This document shows positions 33,928 to 43,090 of a stretch of 64,000 bases of DNA, piece after piece. Each line of letters begins with the position of its first letter. Within the stretch, counting starts at the first letter, position 1. The DNA is from Alphaproteobacteria bacterium (GTDB taxonomy: Bacteria; Pseudomonadota; Alphaproteobacteria; Rhodobacterales; Rhodobacteraceae). The position numbers and the translations under genes are program-made. A model generated the notes under the pieces. That model was given only the letters and a program-made list of their open reading frames with translations, ran no database searches and was not told where the DNA came from. Where the stretch lies: NCBI GenBank assembly GCA_030424865.1, contig JAUHVR010000008.1, forward strand, positions 62,001 to 126,000, read 5' to 3'.

Positions 33928-34655
33928 GAGATCACCTGATAGGTCGCGCCACCCATCGGATCGTCCTGCAAAGGTTCAAGCGCCGCACGCTCGACCGGGA
34001 CAAACTGCACCTCGTCGCCGGGGCGCAGCACGAAGGGGGGCTCGGCCTCGGGTTGGAACAGCTGCAAGGCAGTCTGCCCCACGTGCCGCCACCCTGTGGG
34101 CGTGGTGACCGAGAATAGCACCAGCTGCCGCACCGCGACCACCAGCGCACCGGCGGGCACGGTCGGCGTCAGATCCTGCTGACGGGGGATGTCCCAGACC
34201 GGCGGCAACTGCCCCAGATAGGGCATCCCGGGCGAAAACCCGATGGTCTGCACCCGCACCGGCTGGGCAGAGAGCGAGGCTATTGCCTCGCCTTCCGTCA
34301 AACCTGCGACCTGTGCGGCCTCGGCCAGCTGCGGGGCCAGATCGGTGCCGTAGACCGTGGGCACCTGCCACCGTCTGCGCCCCTCGGGCAAGGCGGCGGC
34401 AAACCAGTCGTGCCGGGCAATCAGCGCCATCAGCCGCGCGCTCAGGTCCGCGTGGGCCAGCGTCAGGGGGTCAAAGACGACGCAGGCCGAGACAAGCGAG
34501 GTCGTGGTTTCCGAAACCCCCTCCCAGCCCTCGGCTTCGACGGCCGAGCGAAAGGCCAGCGCCGCGCGGTTTGCGGGTTCGGACAAGGCAGGCCCGAAGC
34601 TTACCAACATGCGGTCCACCCCGACGGTTCGGACCACCGGCCATGTATCAGCCAT
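33924..34655 (-). CDS. pxpB: 5-oxoprolinase subunit B (KipI-like)
   Basis: This 243-residue cyclophilin-like-fold subunit has VDRMLVSFGPALSEPANRAALAF at its N-terminus and IGFSPGMPYLGQLPPVWDIPRQ in the core, the KipI/PxpB hallmark. The C-terminal GDEVQFVPVERAAL completes the pattern. The ATG 34653-34655 (MADTWPVV) is preferred over an upstream ATG. It overlaps the end of the HDAC-like gene by 8 nt and pxpC by 4 nt. Confidence 0.95.
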   Translation of the reverse strand: MADTWPVVRTVGVDRMLVSFGPALSEPANRAALAFRSAVEAEGWEGVSETTTSLVSACVVFDPLTLAHADLSARLMALIARHDWFAAALPEGRRRWQVPTVYGTDLAPQLAEAAQVAGLTEGEAIASLSAQPVRVQTIGFSPGMPYLGQLPPVWDIPRQQDLTPTVPAGALVVAVRQLVLFSVTTPTGWRHVGQTALQLFQPEAEPPFVLRPGDEVQFVPVERAALEPLQDDPMGGATYQVIS

Positions 34656-35667
34656 CTTGCACACCCGTCAGAAAAGCCTTCAGGTTGTCGCCCAGCGCGT
34701 CACAGAGATAGCCGCCCTCTTGCACGATCAGCATCGGCAGCCCGGCCGAGGCGATCCGCGCGCCAATCGCGCCGAACCCCGGCGTCGTGATCTTCAAGGC
34801 CTGAAACGGGTCGCCCTCGAAGGCATCAAGCCCCAGCGACACCACCAGCACATCGGCACCGAAATCCGCAACCGCCTGCAACGCGTGGTCCAGAACCGGC
34901 GCATAGGCCGCATCGTCCGTTCCGAAGGGGACTGGCAGGTTCAGATTGAACCCTTCGCCCTCGCCTGCGCCGCGTTCCGAGGCATGCCCCCAGAAGAAAG
35001 GGTAGAAATTCATCGGGTCCGCGTGGACCGAGACCGTCAGCACGTCGCTGCGGTCATAGAAAATGGCCTGCGTCCCGTTGCCGTGATGCACGTCAACATC
35101 CAGGATCGCGGGCCGCTTGCCCGCGGTGCGCAGGACTGCCGCCGCGATGGCTGCGTTGTTCAGAAAGCAAAAGCCCCCGGCCTTGTCGCCAAAGGCATGG
35201 TGCCCGGGGGGACGTGACAGGGCATAGGCCGTGTCGCCCCCCAGCACCGCCTGTGCACCGCTGATGGCGGTTTGTGCGGACCAATAGGCGGCCTCCCATG
35301 TGCCCGAAGCAATCGGGCAGGCCGTATCGGCCTGATGCCAGCCCGCTTGCCCGACCGGGCCCTCGGGATAGCTTGCTGGCTGCCAGACCGGGTGCACGTT
35401 CGGGATCACCTCGTCCGTGGCGCCCGGCAGCTCTTGCCAGCGCTCATGGATGGTTTGCAGAAACCACAGGTATTCCGGGCTATGCACCGCCACCAGCGCC
35501 GTGCTGCCATAGTCGTTGGCCCCTTCAAAGACCAATCCCGCGGCCTCGGCCCCGGCTTTCAACACCCGCGCGCGGTCCGGCTTTTCCGGGTTTGGCGTCA
35601 CGCTGCCGGACTTGATGAACATCTGAGGGTCGTGGTTCAGCTGGCGGGGGTCGAAAAAGGCGCGCAT
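34648..35667 (-). CDS. Histone-deacetylase-family amidohydrolase (acetylpolyamine amidohydrolase-like)
   Basis: This 339-residue zinc-dependent deacetylase-superfamily enzyme shows ALSRPPGHHAFGDKAGGFCFLNNAAIAA, whose HH pair and asparagine loop are catalytic/zinc-site regions, and ILDVDVHHGNGTQAIFYDRSDVL with the zinc-binding DVDVHHGNGT. VVSLGLDAFEGDP supplies the third zinc aspartate. The N-terminus (MRAFFDPRQLNHDPQMFI) is like acetylpolyamine amidohydrolases, so deacetylation of N-acetylpolyamines is the best guess. It heads an operon with the three 5-oxoprolinase genes, overlapping pxpB by 8 nt. A joint amine-catabolic role is inference. It is divergent from mnmH, 94 nt away. Confidence 0.9.
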   Translation of the reverse strand: MRAFFDPRQLNHDPQMFIKSGSVTPNPEKPDRARVLKAGAEAAGLVFEGANDYGSTALVAVHSPEYLWFLQTIHERWQELPGATDEVIPNVHPVWQPASYPEGPVGQAGWHQADTACPIASGTWEAAYWSAQTAISGAQAVLGGDTAYALSRPPGHHAFGDKAGGFCFLNNAAIAAAVLRTAGKRPAILDVDVHHGNGTQAIFYDRSDVLTVSVHADPMNFYPFFWGHASERGAGEGEGFNLNLPVPFGTDDAAYAPVLDHALQAVADFGADVLVVSLGLDAFEGDPFQALKITTPGFGAIGARIASAGLPMLIVQEGGYLCDALGDNLKAFLTGVQDG

Positions 35668-35761
35668 CGGGGTCTCTCTGTTGCCCGGAAACGCTAGCCC
35701 CATGGTGCCGGCAAAGGCAACATGCTTTCCTCTGGACGCGGGGCGCGATACCTCTGGCGGC

Positions 35762-36817
35762 ATGGCCCAGACCTATGACACCCTGACCGCGCTTTTGAAC
35801 CACGGCTTTGACACGGTGATCGACGTGCGCAGCCCCGCCGAGTTTGCCGAGGATCACATTCCCGGCGCGATCAACCTGCCGGTCCTGTCCAACGACGAAC
35901 GGGCCGAGGTCGGCACGATCTACAAACAGGAAAGCCCCTTTCTGGGACGCAAGACCGGTGCGGCGCTGGTCTTTCGCAACGCCGCCGACCACATCGCGGG
36001 CCCTTTGCGCGACAAGGAAGGCGCCTGGCGACCGCTGGTCTATTGCTGGCGCGGCGGGCAGCGGTCAGGCGCGTTTTCCTGGATGCTGGGTCAGATCGGC
36101 TGGCGGGCGGATGTGATCACCGGCGGGTACAAGACCTATCGGCGGCTGGTGAATGCCATGCTTTATGACGGTGTGCTGCCGCATCGGATCGTGCTGCTGG
36201 ACGGCTATACCGGCACCGCCAAGACCGAGGTGCTGCATCTGCTGGCCGCCCGGGGCGTGCAGGTGCTGGACCTCGAAGGCGCGGCGGGGCATCGCGGCTC
36301 GCTGTTGGGGGGGCTGGGTGACCAGCCCAGCCAAAAGATGTTCGAAAGCCGTCTGGCGGGGGTGCTGCATGCTCTGGATCCCGCCCGGCCTGTGGTGGTC
36401 GAGGCCGAATCGAACAAGATCGGCGAGCGCCTGATTCCGCCTGCGTTGTGGGATGCGATGAAGACCGCGCCCCGGATCGAGATTGCGGCGCGGATTGAGG
36501 ACCGGACCGACTATCTGGTGCAGGCCTATGCCGATGTTCTGGCAGATGCCGAGCGCCTGCGCGCCAACCTGTCGCCTCTGCGGCAGTTCCGGGGGCACGA
36601 GATTGTTGACGCCTGGTTTGCCCAGATCGCAAAGGGAGATCTGCCCGGTCTGACCCGCGCCCTGATGGTGCAGCATTATGACCCCGCCTATGCCAAGTCT
36701 CGCGGATTGATCGGCGCGGGTCCGGCACGGGTTGTGCAGGCGCGGTCGTTGGATGACGACGGCATCGCAAAGGTCGCCGATGACGTGGCCGCCGCGCTTC
36801 AGGACAGCGTGATCTGA
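35762..36817 (+). CDS. mnmH: tRNA 2-selenouridine synthase (MnmH/SelU)
   Basis: MnmH replaces sulfur with selenium at the 2-thiouridine wobble base of certain tRNAs, using selenophosphate. The 351 residues start with a rhodanese domain (DTVIDVRSPAEFAEDHIPGAINLP, YCWRGGQRSGAFSWML with catalytic C95) and continue with a P-loop domain (LDGYTGTAKTEVLHLL). The P-loop here reads GYTGTAKT. ATG 35762 gives MAQTYDTLTALLNHG. Selenophosphate comes from SelD, whose gene lies immediately downstream on the other strand and overlaps the end by 19 nt. Confidence 0.94.
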   Translation: MAQTYDTLTALLNHGFDTVIDVRSPAEFAEDHIPGAINLPVLSNDERAEVGTIYKQESPFLGRKTGAALVFRNAADHIAGPLRDKEGAWRPLVYCWRGGQRSGAFSWMLGQIGWRADVITGGYKTYRRLVNAMLYDGVLPHRIVLLDGYTGTAKTEVLHLLAARGVQVLDLEGAAGHRGSLLGGLGDQPSQKMFESRLAGVLHALDPARPVVVEAESNKIGERLIPPALWDAMKTAPRIEIAARIEDRTDYLVQAYADVLADAERLRANLSPLRQFRGHEIVDAWFAQIAKGDLPGLTRALMVQHYDPAYAKSRGLIGAGPARVVQARSLDDDGIAKVADDVAAALQDSVI

Positions 36818-38955
36818 CCGCGCGTTTCGGTCACGACGCCGATCTGGGCCGCCTTGTATCCCAAGTCTTGTAGCGCAGCCAGCACACCCGGCGCGGCCTC
36901 TGGGGCAACCGAGGCCAGCAGCCCCCCGGCGGTCTGCGGATCAAACAGCAACTCGGTCAGCGCATCTTGCGCCAGCCCCGGCAGCAACGCCGCGTTGTCA
37001 GCAAACAGAGTCGAGCGATGGCCCTGCCCGGCCAGTTCCAAGGCGCCCTTCAACACCGGGATCTTATCCAGCGCAAGATGCGCGCCGACGCCCGAGGCCT
37101 CGCAGATCCCCATGAGGTGCCCGGCCAGCCCAAACCCCGTGACATCCGTCATCGCATGGGCCCCGGCCAGAACCTGCGCCGCGTCGCCCTGCGGCCGCGC
37201 CATCGAGGCCAGCGCCCCAGCGGCCCACTCGCCGCGCGCCGCGCTTTGCATCTCGGCGGCCAGGATCACGCCGGTGCCGATCGGCTTGGTCAGGATCAAC
37301 GCATCCCCCACCCGCGCCCCCGCCAGCGTGATCGGCGCCCGCGCGCACAGCCCCGTCACGCTGAACCCGATGGTCAACTCGGCCCCGACCGAGCTGTGCC
37401 CGCCTACAATCGCCGCGCCGGCAGAGGTCATGACCTCGTTGGCCGAAGTCATGATCTCGTCCATCGTGCGCGCCTGCAGCGCGGCGCTCATGCGCGGCAG
37501 CGTGACCGAGGTCAGCACCGCCTGCGGATCCGCGCCCATGGCCCAGATGTCCCCCAAGGCATGCACCGCCGTGATGCGCGCCATCAGGACCGGGTCCTGC
37601 GTGAAGGCGCGCAGGTGGTCGGTGGTCAGCACCTGCCGCATGTCGCCAATCTGCAGCGTCGCCGCGTCATCGCCGGGGGCGGACAGGACATCATCCCGCG
37701 CGCTGACCGGCAGGCGCGACAGCGTCTCACCCAGAACGCCACGCCCCACCTTGGCCCCACAGCCGCCGCACAGCGGCTTGGGGCCCAGCGCCTCGGGCAC
37801 GCCCAACGCGTGGGGTTTGGGCAAGGGGGCAGGCGCCATCGCGGGCAGATCGCGGAACTTCTGCATGAATCGCTGGTCGATCCGATCTTTCCAGCGCCAC
37901 ATCAGCGGGCCTTGCAGCGTGGTCCCGAACCGCTGCCCCAGGGCGCGTTTCTCGCCCAGCGAGATGAGCTTCAGATAGTCCTTTTGCGGCTTGAACTTGC
38001 GCAGCGGCGCGCCGGACAGGCTGGCCTTCAGGTTCTGTAGCAGCACCGGCGCGGCCCGCACCGCGTAGACCCCGGCCTTGGGGCGGGGATCAAATGCCAG
38101 ATCGGCGCAATCCCCTGCGGCAAAGATCGCCGGGTCGCTGGATTGCAAGGTCGGCGACACGGTGATGAACCCCGCGTTCAGGGCCAACCCGGTCTCGGCC
38201 AGCCAGTCATGCGGCCGCGCCCCGGCGGCGCCCACGATCAGATCGGCCTCAATGCAGGCACCCGAGGTCAGATGCACGCCCCGGTCGTCCAGATGGCTGA
38301 CATCCGCCTGCGCCGACACCGCGACACCGTTGCGCTGCAAAGCCGCCATCAGCGCCTTGCGGGTGGGATCTGGCAGCTCTTGCGCGACCTCGGACCGATC
38401 CACTAGCATCACTTGCGCGTCCCGCCCGCGCCCGCGCAGGGCAAAGGCCATGGCCATGGCCAGCTCACACCCCGCCACGCCCCCGCCGATCACCGCCACG
38501 CGCGCCTGTCCGGGCGCGGCCAGAAACTGCTCCCACCGCGTTGCGAAGAGGCCCAGAGGTTTGGCGGGCACGCCGAACTCGGCAAATCCCGGCAGAGCAG
38601 GCATTTCAGAAGTGATGCCCACGTCGACCGAGGCCACGTCGAATCCAATCGGAGGCCGCCCCGGCACATGGATCTGCCGCGCCGCGCGGTCGATCCCGAC
38701 CGCAGCGCCGATCACCACGCGCGCGCCCGCAAAGCGCGCCAATCGGACAAGGTCGATGTCCAGAGCCTCTCGCGAGTAGTGCCCCGCGACGAACCCCGGC
38801 AACATGCCGGAATAAGGCGCGGTCGGCCCCGGGTTGATGACCGTGACGCGCACGCCGGGCAACGGATCCATCCCCCATTTGCGCAACACCAGCGCATGGG
38901 TGTGGCCCCCTCCGATCAGCACCAGGTCCCGCGTCAGGGGCACCGCGTCATTCAT
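36799..38955 (-). CDS. selD: Bifunctional pyridine-nucleotide-disulfide oxidoreductase / selenide, water dikinase (SelD fusion)
   Basis: This 718-residue fusion has two halves. Residues 1-about 380 are an FAD/NAD(P)-dependent oxidoreductase resembling NDH-2: LVLIGGGHTHALVLRKWGMD, ARVAVIGGGVAGCELAMAMA, and PAIFAAGDCADLAF. Residues about 390-718 are SelD, which makes selenophosphate from selenide and ATP: PLCGGCGAKVGRGVLGETLSRL (catalytic cysteine and lysine in GCGAK; the second Cys of E. coli GCGCK is Ala here), APGDDAATLQIGD, TTDHLRAFTQDP, VGGHSSVGAELTIGFSVTG, LFDPQTAGGLL. Its start overlaps the AttH-like gene by 8 nt, so it is translationally coupled to the ABC cluster; its end overlaps mnmH by 19 nt. 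Such fusions are known in some bacteria. Confidence 0.93.
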   Translation of the reverse strand: MNDAVPLTRDLVLIGGGHTHALVLRKWGMDPLPGVRVTVINPGPTAPYSGMLPGFVAGHYSREALDIDLVRLARFAGARVVIGAAVGIDRAARQIHVPGRPPIGFDVASVDVGITSEMPALPGFAEFGVPAKPLGLFATRWEQFLAAPGQARVAVIGGGVAGCELAMAMAFALRGRGRDAQVMLVDRSEVAQELPDPTRKALMAALQRNGVAVSAQADVSHLDDRGVHLTSGACIEADLIVGAAGARPHDWLAETGLALNAGFITVSPTLQSSDPAIFAAGDCADLAFDPRPKAGVYAVRAAPVLLQNLKASLSGAPLRKFKPQKDYLKLISLGEKRALGQRFGTTLQGPLMWRWKDRIDQRFMQKFRDLPAMAPAPLPKPHALGVPEALGPKPLCGGCGAKVGRGVLGETLSRLPVSARDDVLSAPGDDAATLQIGDMRQVLTTDHLRAFTQDPVLMARITAVHALGDIWAMGADPQAVLTSVTLPRMSAALQARTMDEIMTSANEVMTSAGAAIVGGHSSVGAELTIGFSVTGLCARAPITLAGARVGDALILTKPIGTGVILAAEMQSAARGEWAAGALASMARPQGDAAQVLAGAHAMTDVTGFGLAGHLMGICEASGVGAHLALDKIPVLKGALELAGQGHRSTLFADNAALLPGLAQDALTELLFDPQTAGGLLASVAPEAAPGVLAALQDLGYKAAQIGVVTETRGQITLS

Positions 38956-39994
38956 ATCCCGTCATCTCCAGATACCCCCGCCCGGTATGGGACCCGGTGA
39001 CCTGCACCGGCCCCTCCCAATAAGCGATCGACAGCCCCATCCAGCTTTGCGGGTTCAGCGCCCGGACTTCAACCGAGACCCCGCGTGAGGGCACCTCAAG
39101 CCGCCAATGCACCGGCACCTCGCGCCCTGCGACCTGGGCGTGTGCAAGCGGCGTCGTGACGATCTGATCATCGCCCAGCGGCTGCGCCTCCCCCAAAGCC
39201 GTGATCCACGTGCCCGAGCGGAACCCCGCCCCGCCATCCCGCAGGCGGAAGGCCATCAACTTGTCGCCGCTGTCGAAACTGAGCGAGAACCAGTCCCAGC
39301 CGCTTTGATCCTCGGCCAGGGGCTGGCTCGACCATTCGCGGTCCAGCCAGGCCTGACCTGTGACCTCAACCGGACCCTCGGGCAGGTTTAACCGGCCCGA
39401 AACCGTGTAGAAGGGCTGCGAGTAATAGTGGCTGGCCTGCCCCGTGGGCGATTTGACCGAATAGCCCTCGGCGCCGTGGGCGATCAACGGTCCTTGGGCC
39501 TGCAAGGCCACGTCGTAGCCCCAATCACCCTCACCCGCCGTCAGGCGCAAGGCATTCAGGCTGTTGTCGGTCGAGAGCATCCGCCAGTCATCGATCCAGG
39601 CGTCGAAAGGCCCGGATGTGACCCCGGCCTGACCAATCCCGCCACGCGCGATCTTCTCTGCCGCGAAATGTCGGTCCGGTGTGGTCATCCCCGCATGCCC
39701 CAACCAGACATGGGGCGAGCGCCAGCCCTGGTCCGCCCCTTGCCCCAGCGCCGTGCGAAACAGCGTCCACTGCAGGCCATAGTCCAGACCATCCGCCCCA
39801 CTGAGCGTCGCGGTCAAGTACCACCATTCGATCCGAAACCCTTCGTGCGGCAGGTGGTCTTGCGGGAAGTCAAAGGTCGTGTCCGGGTCCGGCAGCGCGA
39901 ACCCTTCGGCGGTTGTGCCAAGGCCCGCGAACCCCTGGGCGAAAGCAGGCGGCGCGAGAAGCACCAAAAGGACAATCCAGAGCCTAGCGATCAT
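38948..39994 (-). CDS. Secreted AttH/CrtC-like lipocalin-family protein
   Basis: This 348-residue exported protein has a signal peptide (LWIVLLVLLAPPAFA) and a lipocalin-like fold of the AttH / carotenoid 1,2-hydratase family. Typical segments are FDFPQDHLPHEGFRIEWWYLTATL, GYDVALQAQGPLI, YYSQPFYTVSGRL, GQAWLDREWSSQPL and DWFSLSFDSGDKLMAFRLRD. It overlaps the upstream permease by 11 nt and the downstream SelD fusion by 8 nt. AttH-like proteins are typically encoded with an ABC ATPase and a large FtsX-type permease, as here; a role in lipid or lipoprotein handling in the periplasm is inference. Confidence 0.88.
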   Translation of the reverse strand: MIARLWIVLLVLLAPPAFAQGFAGLGTTAEGFALPDPDTTFDFPQDHLPHEGFRIEWWYLTATLSGADGLDYGLQWTLFRTALGQGADQGWRSPHVWLGHAGMTTPDRHFAAEKIARGGIGQAGVTSGPFDAWIDDWRMLSTDNSLNALRLTAGEGDWGYDVALQAQGPLIAHGAEGYSVKSPTGQASHYYSQPFYTVSGRLNLPEGPVEVTGQAWLDREWSSQPLAEDQSGWDWFSLSFDSGDKLMAFRLRDGGAGFRSGTWITALGEAQPLGDDQIVTTPLAHAQVAGREVPVHWRLEVPSRGVSVEVRALNPQSWMGLSIAYWEGPVQVTGSHTGRGYLEMTGYE

Positions 39995-42362
39995 TGGCAA
40001 AGACCTTGAGCAGCATCGCCGGCGGCACGCGCGCCACGCGCCAGGCGGGCCAGCCTGCCGCCAGCGCCGCAGCGATCAGCGCGAGGCCCGTCAGAAGGGC
40101 CCAGTCGCGCGGAAACAGGAACATCGGCAGGCGCCAGCCAAAGGCCTCGACATTGATCACGTTCAGCAAAACCCAGGCCAGCCCCAGCCCCACCGGCACC
40201 GCAATCAGCGCGGTGAAGGCTGCCAGCATCAGGCTGCGCCCCAGCTCGACCAGCGCGATGGTCCGGCGGGTCAGCCCCAGCGACCAGACCGGCGCGATCT
40301 GGGGCAGACGACTGGTCCAGAGCGTCAGAAGGCTGGTCAGGATCGCAAAGCCTGCGACGCCCAGCGTCAGGGCGTTCAGCGCGCCGGTGACCACAAAGGT
40401 GTTTTCAAAGACCGCCTTCGAGACCTGCTTGACCTCGGTATTCGCCCGCAGCCCGCCGGGTGGCAGGTCAAAACGTTCGGCCAGTTCGGCACGCACGGCG
40501 TCGACCTGCGCAGGCGGCACCCGCAGACCGAAGCGATAGTTCGGCACATCCCCGTAAAGCTGCAGCAGAGTGTCCATGCCGATGATCGCCTGCGGGTTCG
40601 GGTTGCCGTAGTCGGAGTAGACGCCCACCACCGGCATGCTCTGCCCGGCCAGCGTCACCTGATCGCCCAGCCAGAGGTCTTGCCGATAGGCCAGCTGCTC
40701 ATTGATCAAAACGCCCTCTCCGGCCTCGATCCGCGCCCAGACCGCTGGGTCGGCCTGCAACAGGGGCCAGTGATCCCGATAGGTCTGATGTTCGATGATC
40801 CCGAAGATCGTCGCCGGTTGCCCGTTCAGCCGATCCCCGGCGGATCGGATGGGCAGTACGGCTTGCACACGCGGGGCCAGCCAAGCCTCGATCTCGGCGC
40901 CCTGCGCGTCATCGCGGGCAGTGACGTAAAGCTCGGCGGCCAGACGCTGATCCAGCCAGCCCGTGAATGTCAGGCGAAAGCTCGACACCATGGTCGAGAC
41001 GCCCACGTTCGTGGCCAGCGCCAGCATCAGCGCCATCAGCGCCAAGGACAGCCCCGGAAGCTGCGCGCGGGCGTCGGCCCAGACCCATTGCGCCACCGGT
41101 CCACTGGCCGCGCTATGCCCCAGCCGCAGCATCAGCGAAAGGCACAGCGGCAAGCACAGCGCGGCGCCCAGCAAAAGGCCCGCGAGCAGCGCGAAGCCAG
41201 CAACCAGCCCGTCGAAGAGCGCCAGCGCGATGACGCCCAAGACGGCCAGCGCCACGCCTGCCATTGCCTGCCTGCGACTGCCCAGACCCGCGTTTTCGGC
41301 CCAGACGACCACGGTGGCGCCTGCCAGGATCGGCAAGCGGCGCAGCTTGGCCAAGGCGCCGGTACCCGCAACGACCGCGCCACCAAGGGCCATGGCCAAT
41401 CCTGCCAGCACCCAGGCGGGGCGCAGCGCCAGCGCGCCGTCGACCTCGGCCCCGTAAAGACCGCGCAGGGTCGCCGCCACGTCGGGCAAAAGTGCTGCGG
41501 CCACCAGATGCCCCAGCACCAAACCAAGCGCACCCGCGACCACCGCCAGCCCCAAAAGCTCGATACTCAGCACCAGCATCAACCGGCGCAAGGGCACCCC
41601 AAGAGCACGCAGCGTTCGGAAAAGCGCACGGCGTTGTTCAAAGGCCAGACCGATGGCGCCGTGCACGATGAACAGCCCGACGCCAAAGGCCAGAAAGCCA
41701 AAGGCGGTCAGGTTCAGATGAAAGCTGCGGGTCAGTTGGACGGTGTCGTTGCCCTCTTCCACACGCAACCGCAGGCCGGGGGCGAGGTCGCCCGCATCAA
41801 TGGGGTCCAAAACCAGAAGATGAGACAGTTGCCCGGTTTGCCCTAACAGACGCTCGGCGACCGAGATGTCGGTCCAAAGCTCTCCGGGCGGCACCGCCGC
41901 GTTGGCTTGCAGGGGCGGAAGGTCAGGCACGCCTGACAGGCGCGCGATCAGGTCGGGGCGGGCAAAAAGGCGGCCCTCGGCCAGAAAGCTTTCGGTCAGA
42001 TCGGGGGTCTCGCCGGTCACGGCGGCGGCGGGGTGGGTCAGAACGTCGATGCCGACGATCGTCACCTGTCGGCCCTCAAGGACGATCCGACCCTGCAAGA
42101 CAGGGGCCACGTTCCAACCGTCGCGTCGCATCTGCGCATAGGTTGCCAGGGCGATCCCCCCACCGGGACGGTCGATGATGGCCTGCGTGCCGGTCGCAAG
42201 CTGCTCGGACGCCCGCGCGTAAGAGGCGCGCGCCTCGGCGTTGATGGCCTGTACCGCCGACCAAAGCGCGGTCGCCAGGGCCAACCCGAGGATCAGCGTC
42301 ACCAGTTGCAGCGGTTGCCGCCGCCAGTGCGAGATCAGCGCGCCCCAGGCAACCCGGGTCAC
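39984..42362 (-). CDS. Large FtsX/MacB-type ABC transporter permease
   Basis: This 792-residue permease starts at a GTG overlapping the ATPase stop as GTGA. It has one N-terminal helix (LVTLILGLALATALWSAVQA), a periplasmic region, and then two FtsX units (ALFRTLRALGVPLRRLMLVLSIELLGL, LWTSRLPQIAPVWSLGLTRRTIALVELGRSLMLAAF) with extracytoplasmic domains between, for about ten helices. FtsX-type permeases act as mechanotransmitters for periplasmic partners rather than classical pumps. The partner here is presumably the AttH-like protein. The longer frame upstream lies inside the ATPase gene. Confidence 0.9.
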   Translation of the reverse strand: MTRVAWGALISHWRRQPLQLVTLILGLALATALWSAVQAINAEARASYARASEQLATGTQAIIDRPGGGIALATYAQMRRDGWNVAPVLQGRIVLEGRQVTIVGIDVLTHPAAAVTGETPDLTESFLAEGRLFARPDLIARLSGVPDLPPLQANAAVPPGELWTDISVAERLLGQTGQLSHLLVLDPIDAGDLAPGLRLRVEEGNDTVQLTRSFHLNLTAFGFLAFGVGLFIVHGAIGLAFEQRRALFRTLRALGVPLRRLMLVLSIELLGLAVVAGALGLVLGHLVAAALLPDVAATLRGLYGAEVDGALALRPAWVLAGLAMALGGAVVAGTGALAKLRRLPILAGATVVVWAENAGLGSRRQAMAGVALAVLGVIALALFDGLVAGFALLAGLLLGAALCLPLCLSLMLRLGHSAASGPVAQWVWADARAQLPGLSLALMALMLALATNVGVSTMVSSFRLTFTGWLDQRLAAELYVTARDDAQGAEIEAWLAPRVQAVLPIRSAGDRLNGQPATIFGIIEHQTYRDHWPLLQADPAVWARIEAGEGVLINEQLAYRQDLWLGDQVTLAGQSMPVVGVYSDYGNPNPQAIIGMDTLLQLYGDVPNYRFGLRVPPAQVDAVRAELAERFDLPPGGLRANTEVKQVSKAVFENTFVVTGALNALTLGVAGFAILTSLLTLWTSRLPQIAPVWSLGLTRRTIALVELGRSLMLAAFTALIAVPVGLGLAWVLLNVINVEAFGWRLPMFLFPRDWALLTGLALIAAALAAGWPAWRVARVPPAMLLKVFANDR

Positions 42363-43012
42363 GCCAGCACCCCGCCGCTCAGGTGCACCCGCCGTCCGAC
42401 CCGTTGGGCCACGGCCTCGGAATGGGTCACAAGCCAAAGCGCCGTGCCGGTTTCGCGCACCAACTCAAGCATCAGATCCAGCACCCGGGTCGCGGTGTCC
42501 TCGTCCAGGTTGCCCGTCGGCTCGTCGGCCAGCAAAAGCTGCGGACGCGCAGCGATGGCGCGGGCGATGGCCACGCGCTGCTGTTGGCCGCCGGACAAAG
42601 CCTCGGGCCAGCGGCCCGTCAGATCCGACAAACCCAGCCGTCGGGTCACCTCGGCGGCCCAGGCCGGATCGGGCCGCCCGGCAAGGCGGGCGTGAAACAG
42701 GATGTTGTCGCCCACCGTCAGGCTGGGCACCAGGCTGAACTGCTGAAAGACCAGCGCGAGTGTCTCGCGCCGCAGCTGCGCCCGCCCCCGGTCATCAAGC
42801 CCCGAATAGGCGGCGCCGTTCAGCGTGATCTCTCCGCTGTCGAACCCGTCAAGCGCCGCAGCCAGATGCAAAAGCGTGCTTTTGCCGCTGCCGCTTTCAC
42901 CGGTCAGCGCCAGCGCCTCGCCCGCTGCCAGATGCAGCGAGACACCTTGCAGCACGCGGTGGTGCTGCGCGCCGGTGTCATAGGATTTGGTGACGGTGTC
43001 GATCTTCAGCAT
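42359..43012 (-). CDS. ABC transporter ATP-binding protein (LolD/MacB-type)
   Basis: This 217-residue ATPase has Walker A GESGSGKSTLL, the Q-loop region VFQQFSLVPSLTVGDN, signature LSGGQQQRVAIARAI and Walker B LLLADEPTGNLDED with the switch histidine in WLVTHSE. This matches the LolD/MacB subfamily working with FtsX-type permeases. It is first in a coupled four-gene series (ATPase, permease, AttH-like, SelD fusion), all overlapping. Confidence 0.95.
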   Translation of the reverse strand: MLKIDTVTKSYDTGAQHHRVLQGVSLHLAAGEALALTGESGSGKSTLLHLAAALDGFDSGEITLNGAAYSGLDDRGRAQLRRETLALVFQQFSLVPSLTVGDNILFHARLAGRPDPAWAAEVTRRLGLSDLTGRWPEALSGGQQQRVAIARAIAARPQLLLADEPTGNLDEDTATRVLDLMLELVRETGTALWLVTHSEAVAQRVGRRVHLSGGVLA

Positions 43013-43090
43013 CAGCCCTGCCTGCCTTGCGCCAAGCAGATAGCACGGGACCCGGGAAGTCCAGCCGGGTCCCTGAGACGCAGGGTCGCG

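Noticed and set aside
36799-38955. SelD fusion as an assembly error joining two genes
   Set aside because: The 718-residue frame is continuous with an unbroken linker, and similar oxidoreductase-SelD fusions are known.
39879-41846. A 655-codon plus-strand frame antisense to the giant permease
   Set aside because: Composition is Gln/Arg/His-rich without structure; the permease on the other strand has clear FtsX-type helices.
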